A stretch of DNA of 64,000 bases, taken from NCBI GenBank assembly GCA_030549175.1, contig JAUKUA010000004.1:62001-126000 (forward strand), written 5' to 3'. Shown here piece by piece: positions 21,509 to 31,059 of this stretch. The DNA is from Lasiosphaeris hirsuta. Lineage: Eukaryota; Ascomycota; Sordariomycetes; Sordariales; Lasiosphaeriaceae. Positions within the stretch are counted from its first letter, which is position 1, and every line of letters starts with the position of its first letter. Made by a program: the position numbers and the translations under genes. The notes beneath the pieces are model-generated. The model saw nothing but the letters and a program-made list of their open reading frames with translations. It had not been told where the DNA came from and made no database searches.

Positions 21509-22341
21509 TCAAACGGCAGAATCTACCGGCAATCCTTTATGCCTCGCCGTATCCAGCACCTGCTTCAACCACCAAACGTGTATGCGAATGTCGTCAGTGA
21601 GCTCTGGGTGGAAACTAGTCCCAAACACATTCCGCTGCCGCACTGCCACAATATCCTCCTCCACGCTGCCACCGTCAACGTCGGTAGATCCAACCTTCCG
21701 GAAAACGCCCATGACTTCTACCGGCTCCGGCGTCTTTTGACTGGCCACCGAAGGGGTAATAATGATCTCGTCAACCACCGGCGCGCGGATAAACACGCCC
21801 CGAAACGGCTTCTCCGCCTCCCCGAGGAAGGGTAGCTGGATATCGGCCACGAAGCTCTGAATCTGCGTCCCGTACCGGTTCCGCAGCACCCGGACGTCCA
21901 AGCCCCCGACGAGCTCCTGGCCGCCCTTCTTGGTAGCGCTGGCCTCCTCGGCGAGCATGACTAGGCCGGCGCAGGTTCCCCAGACGGGTTTGCCATCGAC
22001 CCTTCCAGGTGTCAGCTTTTTTTTCCTTTTTTTTCCTTTTTTTTTCCTTTTTTTTTCCTTTTTTTTTCCTCCTTTTTCTTTCATGGGCAAGGAACGGGGC
22101 ACACATACTTGACAAACTCCCGCAGGGGCTCGAGCAGCCCCAGTCGGCGGGCGACAATAGCCATGGTGGTGCTCTCGCCGCCGGGGATGATGAGGGCGTC
22201 GCATCGCGCCAGCTGCTCGGCCGTGCGCACCTCGACAAGGTCAAACTCGGCGCCGAGGTGGGCTGCGGCTTTTCGGAGCAGGCCGGTGTGCTCGCCAACA
22301 CCGCCCTGCAAGGCCAGGACGCCAACCGTGAGCGATGGCAT
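21509..22341 (-). CDS. pdx2: Pyridoxal 5'-phosphate synthase glutaminase subunit (PdxT/Sno)
   Basis: Two exons: 22341-22109 and 22001-21509, joined across a 107-nt intron with donor GTATGT and acceptor GGAAG; the product is 241 aa, right for the family. The protein releases ammonia from glutamine and feeds it to the synthase subunit encoded next door, for de novo vitamin B6 synthesis. Class I glutamine amidotransferase features are present: N-terminal GVLALQGGVGEH, PGGEST at about residue 52, the nucleophile Cys88 in GTCAGL, and the His209/Glu211 pair in FHPELTDD. The splice restores VKVDGKPVWGTCAGL, which supports it. The intron is unusual: a run of GGAAAAAAAA units stands just before the acceptor where a pyrimidine tract is expected. 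It is transcribed away from pdx1, sharing the promoter region. Confidence 0.93.
22002..22108 (-). other. pdx2 intron with purine microsatellite
   Basis: On the minus strand, GG(A)6-9 units follow each other from about 22080 down to 22016, ending about 14 nt before the acceptor AG. The frame and conserved residues on both sides fix the borders. Confidence 0.8.
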
Positions 22342-22461
22342 TTTTTTGAGATTTGTTTTGGAATTTTTTTTTTGTTCTTGTCTGGTTTTTGGGTGTGGCC
22401 TTTGGCAATTGGGTGGGTTCGGTTTGCAAAAGGTGATATATCAGGTCCAGGAGACTCTGGC

Positions 22462-22468
22462 TGAGTCA
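22462..22468. promoter_or_regulatory. TGAGTCA box upstream of pdx2
   Basis: A perfect palindromic Gcn4/CPC-1-type heptamer about 121 bp upstream of the pdx2 ATG. In yeast the SNZ1/SNO1 pair responds to Gcn4; the same control here is inferred. Confidence 0.5.
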
Positions 22469-22641
22469 CATTCCGCTATGCTGTTATCTGGCTTTGCGCT
22501 GCGAGCGAAAGCGCGGACGGGAGAGGGATTGGGGCGGGTAAAGGCGGCATTACAGGTGTTATCAAAGCAACGTTGGGGCTCTCGCCACGGTGCACGCTCC
22601 TGAGATCGGAAGCCAAGTCGCCAAGGTGACCTAACGAAAGC

Positions 22642-22660
22642 TTTTTTTTTTTTTTTTTGC
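22642..22660. repeat. Poly(T) tract in the pdx promoter region
   Basis: An uninterrupted run of about 18 T between AAAGC and GCTTTCG. Such tracts often exclude nucleosomes in fungal promoters; that role is inferred. Confidence 0.6.
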
Positions 22661-23296
22661 TTTCGCTAATTATTAATACCTGGGGCGGGAGTGACCACGA
22701 ACGGGAGGAAATAGAGTTGGCACGGTGCGGGGTGTGCCAACGGCCGGCGTTTGCAGTTTGAGGGATATACCAGAGATGGAGGAAGGCGCGGCTTGGTCGT
22801 CTGGCCGTCTGACAATGGGAATCAATGTCTGTCGATAATGACACAGTCTGATCGCAGCCTATCAGCAGGATGCCACCGATCCTCACTCAGCAACCTGTCG
22901 TGCCTCGGTTAGTGCGCTGGATTCTTGTTTGCCATGCATCCAACATTGGCATCCAGCGCGTTGGTTGTTGGGGCACGCGACTTGCCGTTTCTGAGGTGAG
23001 ATGGTCTTGCATGCGAGACGGGCAGATGATGAACCCAATTGAAAAACGGCTCGGTCAATTGGACGCTGATAAGAGGCTCTCCCCCCCTCCGCCCCCGGAC
23101 TCTGGCCGGACTCCAGCGGGAACCTCGCCGGCTTTCCCTTTCCATCGGATCTGCTTGCTGTTGGCTCTCTCCGATCCGGAGGCGCATCCAAAGAGCTGGG
23201 GGAAGCACAGTGCGCCAGCACTGTCTCCCGCAGGCACATGCAGAGCATCTGGAGATTCTAGACGTTTTCTGTTGGTGGTGCCTTCCTAGTTCTGCC

Positions 23297-23303
23297 TGAG
23301 TCA
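23297..23303. promoter_or_regulatory. TGAGTCA box upstream of pdx1
   Basis: A second perfect Gcn4/CPC-1-type heptamer, about 300 bp upstream of the pdx1 ATG. Its presence on the pdx1 side as well as the pdx2 side strengthens the case for shared amino-acid-starvation control. Confidence 0.5.
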
Positions 23304-23602
23304 CACAGATGCTTTCGTAATATAAAAAAGTCTATCTGGGCCTTTGTGAGAAAGGGAAGAACGACGGCCCAGCAGCACCCATTGGAACTCCCGTCTTGTG
23401 TCTTGCCCCCGTCCTCAACTCCTCCGCGATCACCATCCTCCCAAGCAATTGTACCCCGCGGAGAAAAAAGAGAGAGTGAGGTCAGAGACCACCAGCCCGC
23501 TCGCCACCAAAAACCCTCAACCCCTCCACCCCACATCACATCTAACATACCTCTTCTTCCTCCCCCCTCTCCCCCCCCCCAAGACCAGAAACTCCAAAGA
23601 AA

Positions 23603-24556
23603 ATGGCCGCCAACCTCAACGGCGCCAACGGCAACAGCAACGGCAACGGCGCCAGCGACGATGCCTTTACTGTCAAGGCCGGCCTGGCGCAGATGCTCAA
23701 GGGCGGCGTTATCATGGACGTGACGACGGCCGAGCAGGCACGAATTGCCGAGGAGGCGGGGGCGTGCGCCGTCATGGCGCTGGAGCGCATCCCGTCCGAC
23801 ATCCGCGCGCTGGGCGGCGTGGCGCGCATGTCGAACCCCGAGATGATCAAGGAGATCCAGGCAGCCGTAACGATCCCCGTCATGGCTAAGGCGCGCATCG
23901 GCCACATTGTCGAGTGCCAGATCCTCGAGGCGCTGGGCGTCGACTACGTCGACGAGAGCGAGGTGCTGACACCGGCCGATGACGCCTTCCACGTGCGCAA
24001 GGCCGACTTCAAGGTGCCGTTCGTGTGCGGCTGCCGCAACCTGGGCGAGGCCCTGCGCCGCATCACCGAGGGCGCCGCCATGATCCGTACCAAGGGCGAG
24101 GCCGGCACCGGCGACGTGGTCGAGGCCGTCAAGCACATCCGCACCGTCAACGCCGACATCGCCAAGGCCAAGGCGGCGCTGGCCGCGGGCGGCGACCTGG
24201 CCATCGCGGCGCTGGCGCGCGAGATAGGCTGCGACGCGGCCCTGCTCAAGCGCACCGCCGAGCTGGGCCGCCTGCCCGTGGTCAACTTCGCCGCCGGCGG
24301 CGTGGCCACGCCGGCCGACGCCGCCCTCATGATGCACCTCGGCTGCGACGGCGTCTTCGTCGGCAGCGGCATCTTCAAGGACGCGGCCACGCCCGAGCAC
24401 GCGGCCAAGCGCGCGCGCGCCATCGTCAAGGCTGTCGCCCACTACACAGACGCCGCCGCCCTGATCGAGGCCAGCGTCGAGCACGGCACGGCCATGCACG
24501 GCATCAGCAACGCGGGGCTGAAGCCCGAGGAGAAGATGGCGGGCAGGGGCTGGTAG
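23603..24556 (+). CDS. pdx1: Pyridoxal 5'-phosphate synthase subunit PdxS/Snz
   Basis: A single-exon 317-aa protein with AAAATGG at the start. It condenses ribose 5-phosphate, glyceraldehyde 3-phosphate and ammonia into PLP on a (beta/alpha)8 barrel, as a dodecamer with the glutaminase subunits. The match is unmistakable: VIMDVT with Asp39, VMAKARIGH with Lys96 (equivalent to the B. subtilis Lys81 that binds ribose phosphate), [10 protein letters not shown] with Lys164 (equivalent to Lys149), and GVFVGSGIF near the C-terminus. The first 19 residues are an Asn/Gly-rich extension ([11 protein letters not shown]) before the conserved core. It is very GC-rich with strong third-position bias, as for a highly expressed gene. 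The head-to-head layout with pdx2 mirrors the yeast SNZ-SNO pairs. Confidence 0.96.
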   Translation: MAANLNGANGNSNGNGASDDAFTVKAGLAQMLKGGVIMDVTTAEQARIAEEAGACAVMALERIPSDIRALGGVARMSNPEMIKEIQAAVTIPVMAKARIGHIVECQILEALGVDYVDESEVLTPADDAFHVRKADFKVPFVCGCRNLGEALRRITEGAAMIRTKGEAGTGDVVEAVKHIRTVNADIAKAKAALAAGGDLAIAALAREIGCDAALLKRTAELGRLPVVNFAAGGVATPADAALMMHLGCDGVFVGSGIFKDAATPEHAAKRARAIVKAVAHYTDAAALIEASVEHGTAMHGISNAGLKPEEKMAGRGW

Positions 24557-25351
24557 ACGACCGGACAGGCGCTTTTTGTCGCGACGGCATCATCCGGCTG
24601 CATAGGGAAAAGATTGTGTGTACCCTAGTTCTTTATTTCCGTCGGGTTGGTGGCGGCAGGGGTCCCAGCACTGGGCGGTTGGTTGCCGCGTACATGAGGG
24701 CTGGCATAGCTGCACGGTTGCCAGGCACATGACTCTTATCTGCATTATCGCACATCAGTCGTGCCCGTGGTATTTGGTGGTCAAGTCAGTCGACTCGGGT
24801 ATCGCACGGAGCGCCGGTGCTCATCACACGGGCTGTAAATGTGTGAGGAGGTTTTGCCCAGTCTCAATGAACATATCGCAGCTTTCCAATACCACTCGAT
24901 TCCGTGATGTCGTGGGCATTGTGAGAGGCGGTGACCTGGGTTCCAACGATGTTCAGCAACAATGTTCAAAAACCCTCACTTGACAGAGTATCATGTAGTC
25001 TCCTCCTATTTCAATAGACACTCCGAACCGGAAGAGACATGACGCTAGGATCGCCGTAATAATGGTACACCTCGAGCTCGCCAGTTCCCATCCCCCGAAA
25101 CCTCCGAGTCGTGACCTAGCCAACAAATACTGAGCCCATACATTTGTCCGACCGGCAGTGCATTTCGCCCGGCCTGCCAGAATTCCTCCCAAGTCCCAGC
25201 GCCGACGCTAATGATTCAATCCCAATCCCGATCCCAATCCCAAATACACAGAGCTCCATCCGTCCCGACCAATACCACAGCTGATTACCACAACGAATTA
25301 TACAATACAAACTAGACAGGTAATAATAAAAGAAACGTGGCTACGTACCTA
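24557..25351. other. Convergent 3' spacer
   Basis: Downstream region of pdx1 (+) and of the 7TM gene (-). It contains a short AATCCC-type hexamer array at about 25217-25243; no gene is recognised. Confidence 0.45.
25217..25243. repeat. AATCCC hexamer microsatellite
   Basis: About four imperfect copies of CCCAAT/CCCGAT. The same hexamer in opposite orientation occurs in intron 1 of the uS12m gene. Confidence 0.6.
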
Positions 25352-26553
25352 TCAGACCCTTTCACGCTCACTCTCCCTCGCAGCCCCCTTTTCCCCTCCC
25401 CCCTCCAAGTCCCTGCCCTCGGGGATCTCCATCCACTCCTCGCCCTCGCGGACGACGAGCGGGTTGCGCGACGGCTTGGACCCGATGGTGAGCGGCGGCC
25501 CGCTGCTCGCCTCGCTCCCCTCTCCAGCCTCGCCGTCGCCGCCGCTCCGCCTGCCCGTCTCGGAAAGCAGGCGCGGGAAGAAGCGGGCGGCGAGGGGCTT
25601 AAGCGTCATGATGCAGGCGACGACGATGGGCGTGTTGATCTCGAGGATGGTCCAGTACGTCAACAGGGTGCCGTTCCAGGTGAAGTCGGGGTCGGGCGCG
25701 CCCTTTTCCTGCACGAGGATGACGAGGCGGGCGAGAGAGACGAAGCAGATGAAGAAGCCGATGGCGAAGATGCCGACCACGACGGCCTTCTGGCGGCGCG
25801 GCAGCTTGAGCGGCAGCACGAGCGGGATCGGCAGCAGGAAGATGAGCAGGTCGGTGCCGATGGCGAAGCCCGTGATGGCCCACCAGACCTCCTGCGAGGT
25901 CGTGTACGACGCCGGCACCGTGGCGTCCCAGGTCGCCTGCAGCGGCACCGTGTACGTGAAGACCGAGGCCGTGGCCCAGATGTTGGAGAGGATGACGATG
26001 GACAGCAGCACGTAGCAGGCGCGGCGGGCCCACTCGAGCGTGAAGATTGTCAGGTAGAGCAGGCAGATGGACGTCTTGGAGAGAGCCAGGCTCAGGGTGT
26101 AGCAGAGGAGGGAGAACCACCAGGCCTAAAGGGGGGAGAGGGGGAGGGGGGGTGAGTTTAGGTCATGAGGGGGGGGGGGGAGGGCGGGGGACGCACTTCG
26201 AGCATGATGGGGAACTCAACGGGCACGTTGATGTCCCCGACGTGCTTGCCCATGCCATACTGGGTCTCTTTGAGCAGACTCCCAGTGAGCCCTGCTGCGA
26301 ATATCTGGGGCGGTGGTCAGTCAGAGAGTGTAGTAGTAGAGGGCAACCAACCATGACATACCAGAGAAAAGACGACGCAGTAGTCTGCTGGCCCCACCCT
26401 CCGTACAATCTTCAGCCGCGTGTAGAGCCTCAGGGCAACGAACACGACGGCAATGGCCCACGTCGTGAAAGCGGCCGCGACGATATTGGGAGCGGCATTG
26501 GGAACCTCGATACCGGGAGGCGTAGGCGACGGGGGAGGGGGTAGTGAGCTCAT
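25352..26553 (-). CDS. Pth11-type fungal 7TM receptor-like protein
   Basis: Three exons: 26553-26362, 26304-26197 and 26125-25352, all joined at codon boundaries with donors GTATGT and GTGCGT; 357 aa. Seven hydrophobic segments follow the fungal rhodopsin-like domain seen in Pth11-related putative GPCRs: an N-terminal segment with VALRLYTRLKIV, then VGPADYCVVF, a KETQYGMGKHVGD loop, AWWFSLLCYTLSLALSKTSI with CLLYL, and later DLLIFLLPIPLVL and YWTILEINTPIVVACIM. The C-terminal 80 residues are a polar cytosolic tail with acidic and Gly-rich stretches. It lacks an N-terminal CFEM domain. Many such genes exist per genome; the ligand is unknown. Confidence 0.85.
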
Positions 26554-29035
26554 GCTGGAGCACGACTCGACATCGAGTGCCTAGTAGCACCGCTTGTCCG
26601 TCTTCACCGCTGGCTGATCGGGAGAAGGGATGGCGATGCTTTCAAGTCAGGAGTCTTGTAGTAGTCAGGTTGCAAAAGCCTCCATATCACGGAGACCCAG
26701 GGCGCCCCGTAGTCAGGACGCTAGGGTTGAGCTCCTGGGACTCGCATATTTATGGGACCTGGGTTGCGATTGACCGTCCGGCGCCTCGAGGGCGAGGGTC
26801 AGCCGGTATGTCTGTGCAAACCATGGTTCCCGGGGATTAGTGGCGTCCGGGAGTAGCATCCGCGCTCCAAGTCAGGTCAGGCCGGGGGGGAGGGGGGGTC
26901 AAGAGAGTGTGGCGTCCCCCGACCCGGGTCCTCAGTCGTTTGTGCATCAGTGCACTGCATCGTGAATGTTGGGGAGATCGGCCACTAGCAGCAGCATCAT
27001 GCTCCTCCCCTGGATTATCTGGCCAGCGTGCGTGGGGCATGAACACCAAGGGGAGCAGACAGAAAGACCGGCGGCTGCCCTTGATCTCGGGTGGGCCCAG
27101 GCCGCGAAGGAGTGTATGGCAACCGCCGGACATCGGGCTCGCTACCTCTGCCAGCACACTATGTCGCGTTCTCGTGGATGGGGGCCCGCGTTTCTGGCCC
27201 CAGACCATCAACCACGCAACTTGAAGCGGGCTTGGGCGGGGAAGGTCTGTGTGTATGTACTCGGTAGACTCGCTAGGCTCAGCGGTGGCAGCCAGCAACC
27301 GCAACTTGGCGCCCTCTCCGATCCGAGTTGCATTTGGTCTGCAAGTCTACTACTCACCATGCCAGTCCGAGCACCATCCTTGGTCGAGACCGATGAATGC
27401 AGGGGACTTTACGCAGGGCAGAGCTAGCGGCGCCGCCCGTATTACGATGCCAGTGGCACGTATTGACAGCCTCGGAAATGCTGCTGTTTGCTCGGCCGAC
27501 TTTACACCGACCCTTCTTGACTCTTTTTCCCATGTGCCGCTGGGCAGAGCGGCCTTGCCCCTTGCAGGCCCGAAACCACCGGGGGGCTCCCGGTAGACTA
27601 TCAACGATGTGGTAATTTTTGCTTACAAGATCTCCCATCCGCGTCGATCTCGATGGGCCCGGTACCGCTCACAACACTGGTCATGAGCATCATAAGAGAT
27701 GCTGCGGGTTTGTGTTGGCAAAAAAGGGCGAATTTGGGAACTGTAGGATCCAGCCAACTGCGCGGGGCCTCGCTCACAGACGGGTGCGGAGGGAGGAGCA
27801 AGGATGGCCCTGCTTCTCTGCCGTGTTCTCGAGTAAGAGGTCAACATTGGCACATTGGCTGCAGACATCATCAGCCTCTGCACTTGCTGCCCAATTAATT
27901 GCTTCAATGACGAGAGCTGGGACAGGGTCAGATGCACCGACATCAGAGCGTGCCCCTTAATGAAGCTGTCGACACGACGCCCGAGATGGTGGGCGACAAA
28001 AATAGAACTGGGCAAGTTGGGAATTTGGAGGCTTACCGAACTCCCGGGACGGGCTCTCCCTGGTGGTTGCAAGTTGTGGTGAGATGCGGGGCGGTGGTCA
28101 GAGTCGGCATAGTCAGACGGGTTCGACGGGGAAGGATATGTTTCTGGGTTTGGGTGTTTGGGGTGGGCGGTGTTGACGACCTTCGATTCGGAATTTCGCA
28201 ATTACCATGCATTGCCGACATTTCCTGCATCCACGGCCAACACATGCAGGCCGGAAATATTGACACGCTGCGACACCACCACCACCACCACCACCCCAGC
28301 GTGGCTGGGAACCGCAGCATGGGATCCCCGCAAAAAATGACAAGACTCATCGCGATGCAGTGCAGAATTGCGGCGCGTCTGCTGAGGAATCAAGGCCTGC
28401 CCAAAACGCAAAGCTTGGGGGTGCCGGCCCCTGCGTCGACATTGTTTCCAAGAGCCCGCCAAGTCCTGCGGGGTCCCCGATTGTTCGCCGTTGGTGTCAC
28501 GGCGGGTCAGCCCGACGACGGCGACGAGTTGTCGGTGGCTTTGACATGATGGAGCCAAAAGTGTTGTCTCTTTGCGCACGGGCAGTTGCAAGTTTCGAGT
28601 GCGTAGTTTATTCCCCAAAGGGAACGAGAAAATATGTGACGGCAAGTTTCACGTCGTCCTTTCCAGGTCCAGGAATTGAGGCCCCCCGCCAGAAACCTAG
28701 TTAGTGCTAATGACCATGATTGACAGCCGATCGGGAGGCTTGACAGGGCCCTCCTCTAGCGCACCCGCCTTACTTTCAGCTGGGTTTCAGGTTAGGTCAG
28801 GTCGGTGGTGGGAGACTGCGGGGTCCTTAGCCAACCTGTCCCCCACCCGACCGATAAGCCATCGCAACAAAATTTCCAATCCGGACGCGCCGCGGGGCAG
28901 GGCTTCGTTTTCCCCCAGCAGCACCCTGATGACTCAAAGCTGCGAATTTTTGTGAGCATCCCTTGTCTAGCACCTAATTGTCGTACGAACCACACGCTCG
29001 CCAATCCGCGACCCCCCCCACTTCACACGGCCGAG
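26554..29035. other. 2.5-kb intergenic region
   Basis: No reading frame was judged real on either strand. It contains a (CCA)n/(CAC)n run at about 28276-28296. It lies between the divergent 7TM gene (-) and rpc5 (+) and so holds both promoters. Confidence 0.4.
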
Positions 29036-30439
29036 ATGGCGAGTCCAACGCCCTTCGACTCGCCTTTTAGCTCCGACTCGCCCTTCAGCTCGCGCTCGCC
29101 GCCGCCGCCGCCGCGGGCGTCCAAACCGCCGGCGGCCGACGAGGATGAGAACGACCCGATAGTGGCGACCTACTCGGTCTTCATCAAGCCCCCGCTGCCC
29201 TCCCACCGCAAGCTCGTCGTGCTGCAGTACGTCAACAAGACGGCCCAGGAAACGGCCCACATCCGCCCCCCCAAGGTGGCCGAGCTACGCATCAAGCCCA
29301 AGACGGGAATGTACGAGGTCGATGTGTCGCTCGACACCCTGACAGCCTACGACCGGGGCAAGGGTGTGGCCTGGGGCACCGCACTGCAGAAGTCGATGGA
29401 GACCAAGAAGGGCGGTAGCCTCGGCCTGGCCGGCGGCTTCGGCATCGGCGCCCCCGCCGTCCGCAATCCCGCTGGTCGTCGCGGGGCCGCCACCAGCAGC
29501 GAGGAGCACGGCCCGTTGAGCTGGGTCGAGGCGACGCGCCAGGGCAAGGTGCTCCGCACCCAGACCCTCGGCGGCGGACGCAGCGCCGAGGAGGAGAACG
29601 CGCGCAACATGGTCGGCGTTTTCCAGGGCAGTACGTACTCTCCCCCCCCCCCCTTTCTTCCTTTCCACCCCGCGATCTAACCCCCTCCCCTCACAGACAA
29701 CATCCACCTGACTCCAGTCTCCTCCCTCGTCCACCTCCGGCCCGTGCAGCACCACATCGACGCTGCCGCCGAGCAAGAGCGGCTTGCGCGGCCCACACCG
29801 GGCGGCGCAGCCGCCGCCGCCGCCGCCGACAAGGCCGCGGGGCGCGCGATCCACATGACGCTGAAGGCGGCCATGGACGAGGACGGGGTGTCGACTGAGA
29901 CGATGGCGGACCGGCTGCGGGCGGTGCAGACGGAGCCGTGGCGGCGGATGGAGTGGATGGACGACGAGTCCGAGTCGGCGTGGGCGGCGTACAACGAGTC
30001 GCTGCTCCTGCGCACCACCAACCGCACCAGCACAAAACCCGACCCGACCGGCAAGGGCAAAGCCAAGGAGGAAGACGCCGCCGCCGCCGACGACAGCGGG
30101 GCGGCTGACCTGGTCGACCGCGTGCCGCGGCTGCAGACGGACTGGGGCGAGGAGGACCTGCTGCGGGCGGTGGCGGGCATCAAGAGGGGGGATAAGAAGC
30201 CAGGCGAGGAGGCCATCTCGCCGACGAACCTGCTCCGGATGCAGGGGGGCGACGCCAAGGGCAAGGGCAAGGCCAAGGCGGCAGCGGTGAAGACGGAGGA
30301 GATCAAGACGGAGAAGACGCCGGCGGGGCGGTTGGCCAAGGCCCCAGCTGCGGCCGCCGCTCCGGCGGCGCCAAAGAGAGCGACGCGGGCCAGACCAGCC
30401 GCTCGAGGTGGCGCGTCGAATACCACGCAGTTGGAGTAG
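29036..30439 (+). CDS. rpc37: RNA polymerase III subunit Rpc5/Rpc37
   Basis: Two exons: 29036-29630 and 29697-30439, with donor GTACGT and acceptor TCACAG; 445 aa. The product is a peripheral Pol III subunit that acts with Rpc53 in initiation and termination on tRNA and 5S genes. The Sin/RPC5-type core is visible: DPIVATYSVFIKP, LVVLQYVNKT, ELRIKPKTGMYEVDVSLDT, FGIGAPAVRN and, across the intron, NNIHLTPVSSLVHLRP. The splice joins FQG to NNIHLTP in frame. The N-terminus is Ser/Pro-rich and the C-terminus carries Lys/Ala-rich low-complexity sequence with a KTEEIKTEKT segment. The length is greater than the yeast protein because of these extensions. Convergent with pat1. Confidence 0.85.
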
Positions 30440-31059
30440 GTTGTTCATGCGGAATAGACACGCTTGGTATAGGAATAAATGCACCTGTATGCAGGAGCGA
30501 TCAGAGCTAGACAAAAACCTCGATAGAAATATGGAAATGCTTGTAATTCAGTGTTTTGTCATGAAACCGTATCATTGGCGGCCACCCTTTGCCTAAAGAA
30601 GAAAACATGCATACATAGAGCTGATAGACATTCCATCGCATTCCCCATCGCCCCCCCCTACCCCCTCCCCCAAACACGCGATCCTGATGATACGACCCAA
30701 CGCTACGGTAATCTTAATCTACATGTACCATACAATGCCGAATCATTTACCATCGATTCTTTGATCATTATCAACCACTTTCTCGCCAAAGCATCAGTCG
30801 CTAAGCCAGAACGTCGCTGGGGTGACATCCCGCACCGGGCCAGACCCAAAAGGCAGTCAGGATACGATTTCAGGGGGTTGCGCATCCCAATTCTTTAGAC
30901 TCTTCCCCTCGCCATCTTTAAATCCCCTCCAGCAATGCGAGTCAACTTTTCTTGTCGTAAATCCAGAACTCCTCATCTTGCAGGCCCATCTGCATGTCCA
31001 TTCTAGCATCCCGCGACAACCCCGGGACACCCAATTCATAGATCCGAGAAAGACCTCCT
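30440..31059. other. Convergent 3' spacer of rpc37 and pat1
   Basis: No separate gene. Its right part may include the alternative last exon of pat1 (31002-30942 on the minus strand). Confidence 0.45.

Larger units (their letters stand above)
22342..23602. promoter_or_regulatory. Shared divergent promoter region of pdx2 and pdx1
   Basis: About 1.26 kb without a convincing gene lies between two divergently transcribed genes of one enzyme complex. It holds two TGAGTCA boxes, one near each gene, a poly(T) tract, and a C/T-rich stretch (about 23551-23580) just upstream of the pdx1 start, as is common near fungal transcription starts. Confidence 0.6.

Noticed and set aside
23258..24499. 413-codon minus-strand frame opposite pdx1
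   Set aside because: Antisense shadow caused by strong third-position G/C bias in pdx1; no protein-like motifs.
25599..26120. 173-codon frame inside the 7TM receptor gene
   Set aside because: Out of frame with the spliced exons, whose borders all fall on codon boundaries and rebuild a 7TM domain.
28276..28296. CAC repeat as a possible His-tract protein or CRISPR-like array
   Set aside because: It is a simple trinucleotide run; the organism is a eukaryote and there are no spacers or regular repeat units.
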